64,000 bases of DNA from Streptomyces sp. AM 2-1-1 (GTDB lineage: Bacteria > Actinomycetota > Actinomycetes > Streptomycetales > Streptomycetaceae). Shown in pieces: positions 61,008-64,000 of the stretch. Location of the stretch: positions 3,162,001 through 3,226,000 of the forward strand of contig NZ_CP119147.1 in the NCBI RefSeq assembly GCF_029167645.1, given 5' to 3'. Made by a program: the position numbers and the translations under genes. Positions within the stretch are counted from its first letter, which is position 1, and each line of letters opens with the position of its first letter. The notes under the pieces were generated by a model that ran no database searches, had not been told where the DNA came from, and saw nothing but the letters and a program-made list of their open reading frames with translations.

Positions 61008-61296
61008 GGCCGCCCACCAGCACGCCGAGACCGGTGGAGTCGAGGAAGTCGACACCTTCCATGTCGACCACCAGGTGGTAACTGCCGTCATTCACCAACT
61101 CGACCAACTGCTCGCGCAGCTTGGGCGCGGTATACACATCAATCTCGCCACCGACCTCGACGACCGTACGGTCGCCACCAGGGCCGGACACATTGCGAGT
61201 CGACAGGGACAGGTCCACGGATCCTCCAGCACCTTGCTATCGAGCGGTCGCCCCTCGGTCTCCCCGACGGAGTCAGGGGACGGATCGCCAGCCGCG

Positions 61297-63852
61297 ATGG
61301 CATTCAATCACTTACCTGCAGCCATGCACGACGCCTTGGGACCATTGTCCGTCACGCCAGTGACACACTCGGTGTCGATGGCCAAGAATCACCGCCCCAG
61401 CGGACCCGCCGAGAGCGGAGACTCCCGCCCCTCTCCCGACATGATCCTCGACCGGCTCGCCGCAGGGGCGGGCCGGGCCGCGCGCATCACTCATACGGAG
61501 CACTTGCCCCCGCGACCGGGAACCCATGCCATCTGGCCGAATCGCATCCGGCCGGAAGTGATCGCGGCGATCGGGCGTGCCGGAATCGACCATCCGTGGG
61601 TCCACCAGGCAGCCGCTGCGGAGTGCGCTCTCGACGGCGAATCCGTGGTGATCGCCACCGGTACGGCCTCCGGGAAGTCGCTCGCCTACCTCGCACCGGT
61701 CCTCAGCACGTTGCTCGACGGTTCCGAGGCCCCGAACGGACGTGCGGCGACCGCGCTCTACCTCTCCCCCACCAAGGCGCTCGCCGCCGACCAGCGCCGG
61801 TCGGTGAAGGCTCTCGCCGCCCCGCTCGGCAACGCGATCCGGCCCGCCGTCTACGACGGTGACACGCCGGTGGAAGAACGCGAATGGGTGCGTCAGTACG
61901 CCAATTACGTCCTCACCAATCCCGACATGCTGCACCGGGGAATCCTGCCGTCCCATCCCCGCTGGGCCTCCTTCCTCCGTGCCCTGCGCTTCGTCGTCGT
62001 CGACGAGTGCCACACCTACCGGGGCGTCTTCGGCTCGCACGTCGCCCAGGTGCTGCGCCGCCTGCGGCGGCTGTGCGCCCGGTACGGCTCCGACCCGGTC
62101 TTCCTGCTCGCCTCCGCGACCGCGGCCGAGCCGTCGGTCGCGGCCGGCCGGCTCACCGGAGTGCCGGTCCGGGAGATCGCCGACGACGCCTCGCCCCGCG
62201 GTGAACTCGTCTTCGCCCTGTGGGAGCCGCCGCTCACCGAGATGCACGGTGAGAAAGGCGCGCCCGTACGGCGTACGGCCACCGCCGAGACCGCCGATCT
62301 GCTCACCGACCTGACCCTCCAGGGGGTCCGCTCGGTGGCCTTCGTGCGCTCCCGGCGCGGCGCTGAACTCATCTCCGTCATCGCCAAGGAGCGGCTCGCC
62401 GAGGTCGACCGCTCGCTGCCGCGACGGGTCGCCGCCTATCGGGGCGGCTACCTGCCGGAGGAACGCCGAGCCCTGGAAAGCGCTCTGCACTCGGGCGAGC
62501 TGCTGGGTCTGGCCGCCACCACCGCACTCGAGCTGGGGATCGACGTCTCCGGTCTGGACGCCGTCGTCATCGCCGGCTACCCGGGCACCCGCGCGTCCCT
62601 CTGGCAGCAGGCCGGGCGGGCCGGCCGCGCGGGACAGGGCGCCCTGGCCGTACTGGTGGCGCGGGACGATCCGCTGGACACCTTCCTCGTGCACCACCCC
62701 GAAGCCCTGTTCCAGCAGCCCGTGGAGTCGACCGTCCTGGACCCGGACAACCCCTACGTGCTCGCCCCCCACCTGTGCGCGGCCGCCGCCGAACTACCGC
62801 TGACCGCCGCCGACATCGCACTTTTCGGGCCCACCGTGCCCGAGCTGCTTCCCCAGCTGGAAGCCGCGAAGCTGCTGCGCAGACGGGCGGCCGGCTGGCA
62901 CTGGACCCGCCGTGAACGCGCGGCCGACCTCACCGACATCCGGGGTGGCGGAGGCCGGCCGGTGCAGATCGTCGAGGAGGGCACCGGCAGGCTGCTGGGC
63001 ACCGTCGACGAGGCCGCTTCCCACACCTCGGTGCACGAGGGCGCCGTCCACCTCCATCAAGGGCGTACCTACCTGGTCCGGAAGCTGGACCTGGAGGACT
63101 CCGTCGCGCTCGTGGAGGAGGCGAGTCCGCCGTACTCGACGAACGCCCGCGACACCACCGCCATCACCGTCCTGGAGACCGACACGACGATCCCGTGGGG
63201 GGAGGGCAGGCTCTGTTACGGCTCCGTCGAAGTCACCAACCAGGTGGTCTCCTTCCTGCGACGCAAGCTGATCACCGGAGAGGTACTGGGCGAGACGAAG
63301 CTCGAACTGCCGCCCCGGACGCTGCGGACCCGGGCCGTCTGGTGGACCGTCACCGAGGACCAACTCGACGCCGCGCGGATCAATCCGGAGATCCTCGGGG
63401 GTGCGCTCCATGCCGCCGAACACGCCTCGATCGGCATGCTTCCCCTCTTCGCCACCTGCGACCGCTGGGACATCGGCGGGGTGTCCGTACCGCTGCACCC
63501 GGACACCCTGCTGCCCACCGTCTTCGTGTACGACGGCCACCCCGGCGGCGCCGGATTCGCCGAGCGGGCCTTCCACACCGCCCGAGCCTGGCTCTCGGCG
63601 ACGCGTGAAGCCATTGCCTCCTGCGAGTGCGAGGCGGGCTGTCCGTCCTGCATCCAGTCCCCCAAGTGCGGCAACGGCAACGAGCCCCTGCACAAGCGTG
63701 GCGCGCTGAGGCTTCTGACGGAGCTCCTCAAGGCTGCCCCTGCGGATCCGCCGACCCCGGGAAGTCGGGAGCCCCGGTCGGGACCGGAAGACCGGGAGGA
63801 CCCGGCAGGCCCGGAGGACCGGGCGGACCAGGCGGACCCGCGCGGGACCTGA
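61297..63852 (+). CDS. DEAD/DEAH-box helicase with DUF1998-type tail (YprA-like)
   Basis: An 851-aa superfamily 2 helicase. ATGTASGKSLAY (Walker A, motif I), LYLSPTKALAADQ, VVVDECHTYRGVFGSH (motif II, DECH), SATAAEPS (motif III), then the RecA-2 motifs (YRGGYLPEERRALE, TTALELGIDVSGLDAVV, WQQAGRAGRAGQGAL). A C-terminal Cys cluster (CECEAGCPSCIQSPKCGNG) marks the MZB/DUF1998 type. It probably works in DNA repair, as in related families. ATG at 61297 (MAFNHLPAAMHD); an ATG at 61378 is also possible. Divergent from bldG (78-bp gap). Confidence 0.93.
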   Translation: MAFNHLPAAMHDALGPLSVTPVTHSVSMAKNHRPSGPAESGDSRPSPDMILDRLAAGAGRAARITHTEHLPPRPGTHAIWPNRIRPEVIAAIGRAGIDHPWVHQAAAAECALDGESVVIATGTASGKSLAYLAPVLSTLLDGSEAPNGRAATALYLSPTKALAADQRRSVKALAAPLGNAIRPAVYDGDTPVEEREWVRQYANYVLTNPDMLHRGILPSHPRWASFLRALRFVVVDECHTYRGVFGSHVAQVLRRLRRLCARYGSDPVFLLASATAAEPSVAAGRLTGVPVREIADDASPRGELVFALWEPPLTEMHGEKGAPVRRTATAETADLLTDLTLQGVRSVAFVRSRRGAELISVIAKERLAEVDRSLPRRVAAYRGGYLPEERRALESALHSGELLGLAATTALELGIDVSGLDAVVIAGYPGTRASLWQQAGRAGRAGQGALAVLVARDDPLDTFLVHHPEALFQQPVESTVLDPDNPYVLAPHLCAAAAELPLTAADIALFGPTVPELLPQLEAAKLLRRRAAGWHWTRRERAADLTDIRGGGGRPVQIVEEGTGRLLGTVDEAASHTSVHEGAVHLHQGRTYLVRKLDLEDSVALVEEASPPYSTNARDTTAITVLETDTTIPWGEGRLCYGSVEVTNQVVSFLRRKLITGEVLGETKLELPPRTLRTRAVWWTVTEDQLDAARINPEILGGALHAAEHASIGMLPLFATCDRWDIGGVSVPLHPDTLLPTVFVYDGHPGGAGFAERAFHTARAWLSATREAIASCECEAGCPSCIQSPKCGNGNEPLHKRGALRLLTELLKAAPADPPTPGSREPRSGPEDREDPAGPEDRADQADPRGT

Positions 63853-64000
63853 CCTCCGGCGCGTACGGACCGAAGGCAGCCCGGGCCGTCACGTCGGCGA
63901 TTTCGCCTCGCACCGAGCACCTCACCACGACGGCCCCTTGCGCGTCCGCCACCCGCCGGGCCGCCGCACAGGCGGGTCCGGTGCCGTGGGAGGCACGGTC
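63728..64000 (-). CDS. Rv3654c-like TadE-type protein, 5' part cut by window, with collagen-like tail
   Basis: The frame enters from the window end (DRASHGTGPACAAARRVADA) and reads to a stop at 63728, giving 90 codons. The segment fits the C-terminus of the Rv3654c/TadE-like pilus-associated family found next to this helicase in actinomycetes. After RSRAG it carries GPPGPPGPPGLPGPPGLP, a collagen-like run, then Pro/Gly. The final 125 bp overlap the helicase 3' end antisense. The N-terminal membrane segment must lie outside the window. Confidence 0.7.
   Translation of the reverse strand, partial: DRASHGTGPACAAARRVADAQGAVVVRCSVRGEIADVTARAAFGPYAPEVRSRAGPPGPPGPPGLPGPPGLPVPTGAPDFPGSADPQGQP

Larger units (their letters stand above)
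59870..61218 (-). pseudogene. bldG: bldG (anti-sigma factor antagonist) disrupted by an IS5-type element
   Basis: The STAS-domain regulator needed in Streptomyces for aerial growth and antibiotic production. The reading frame is split. Codons 1-71 (GTG at 61218 with GGAGGATC upstream) run to 61005 and end with LGVLVGGL. The rest ([16 protein letters not shown] to VDEAVAATD, stop at 59870) resumes at 60009. Joining at a TCA duplication (60010-60012 and 61005-61007) restores an uninterrupted 117-aa BldG, with phosphorylation Ser61 in DFLDSTGLG. As it stands, translation reads into the IS and stops at 60901, giving about 105 aa without the last beta strand and helix. Confidence 0.93.

Noticed and set aside
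1..64000. CRISPR arrays, riboswitches, rRNA genes
   Set aside because: No regularly spaced repeat-spacer pattern, no known riboswitch core and no rRNA sequence was recognised on either strand.

Overview
The window is a GC-rich, gene-dense piece of a Streptomyces chromosome. The evidence is the strong G/C bias at third codon positions, frequent GTG and TTG starts behind GGAGG-type sites, and actinomycete families: DUF397 and XRE regulators, an LCP protein, SigE-type sigma, BldG, a dTMP kinase fused to a transporter, and a topoisomerase I with a Lys/Ala tail. No rRNA, CRISPR array or phage is visible. One tRNA and one complete insertion sequence are present.

Region 1 (1-13.6 kb) is mostly housekeeping: tilS (cut by the window start), a DUF2342 metalloprotease, dacB, ppa, a ThrE-type exporter, DedA, YbjQ, a ClC-type channel, wrbA, gad, a DinB protein, and an aldehyde dehydrogenase homologue that has lost its catalytic Cys. 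Region 2 (13.6-16 kb) is a whiJ-like module of XRE regulator, GHKL ATPase and DUF397 protein. Two copies of a GTGCACGTGCAT element sit upstream of the ATPase and DUF397 genes. Region 3 (16-29.3 kb) holds FUSC, GNAT, an MBL/MarR divergent pair with candidate operators, DUF2786, an oxidoreductase, an exonuclease/DNA polymerase, a SigE-type sigma gene with a membrane protein, a kinase-like gene, an FtsX remnant and an LCP ligase.

Region 4 (29.4-44.8 kb) is a type II polyketide cluster. The core is KS-alpha, chain-length factor, ACP, C9-type ketoreductase and a didomain aromatase/cyclase. Around it are an ActIV-like metallo-beta-lactamase-fold cyclase, a small quinone-forming-type monooxygenase, an MFS exporter with a divergent MarR gene, an acyl-CoA ligase coupled to a ferredoxin/MBL protein, a SnoaL-like protein, a type II thioesterase, an alpha/beta hydrolase and a phosphopantetheinyl transferase. 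Two unrecognised small proteins are coupled to the KS and the PPTase by ATGA overlaps. A tRNA-Thr marks the right border.

Region 5 (44.9-64 kb) is conserved core: an S33 lipoprotein peptidase, holB, the tmk fusion, topA, a small membrane protein, a methyltransferase, a lipoprotein, and then the bldG locus, a DEAD/DEAH helicase and a TadE-like gene cut by the window end. The standout is that bldG, the anti-anti-sigma master regulator of development and antibiotic production, is split after codon 71 by a complete 992-bp IS5-family element. The element has perfect 18-bp ends and a 3-bp TCA target duplication. If real in this strain it predicts a bald, antibiotic-poor phenotype in a genome that carries an apparently intact polyketide cluster.
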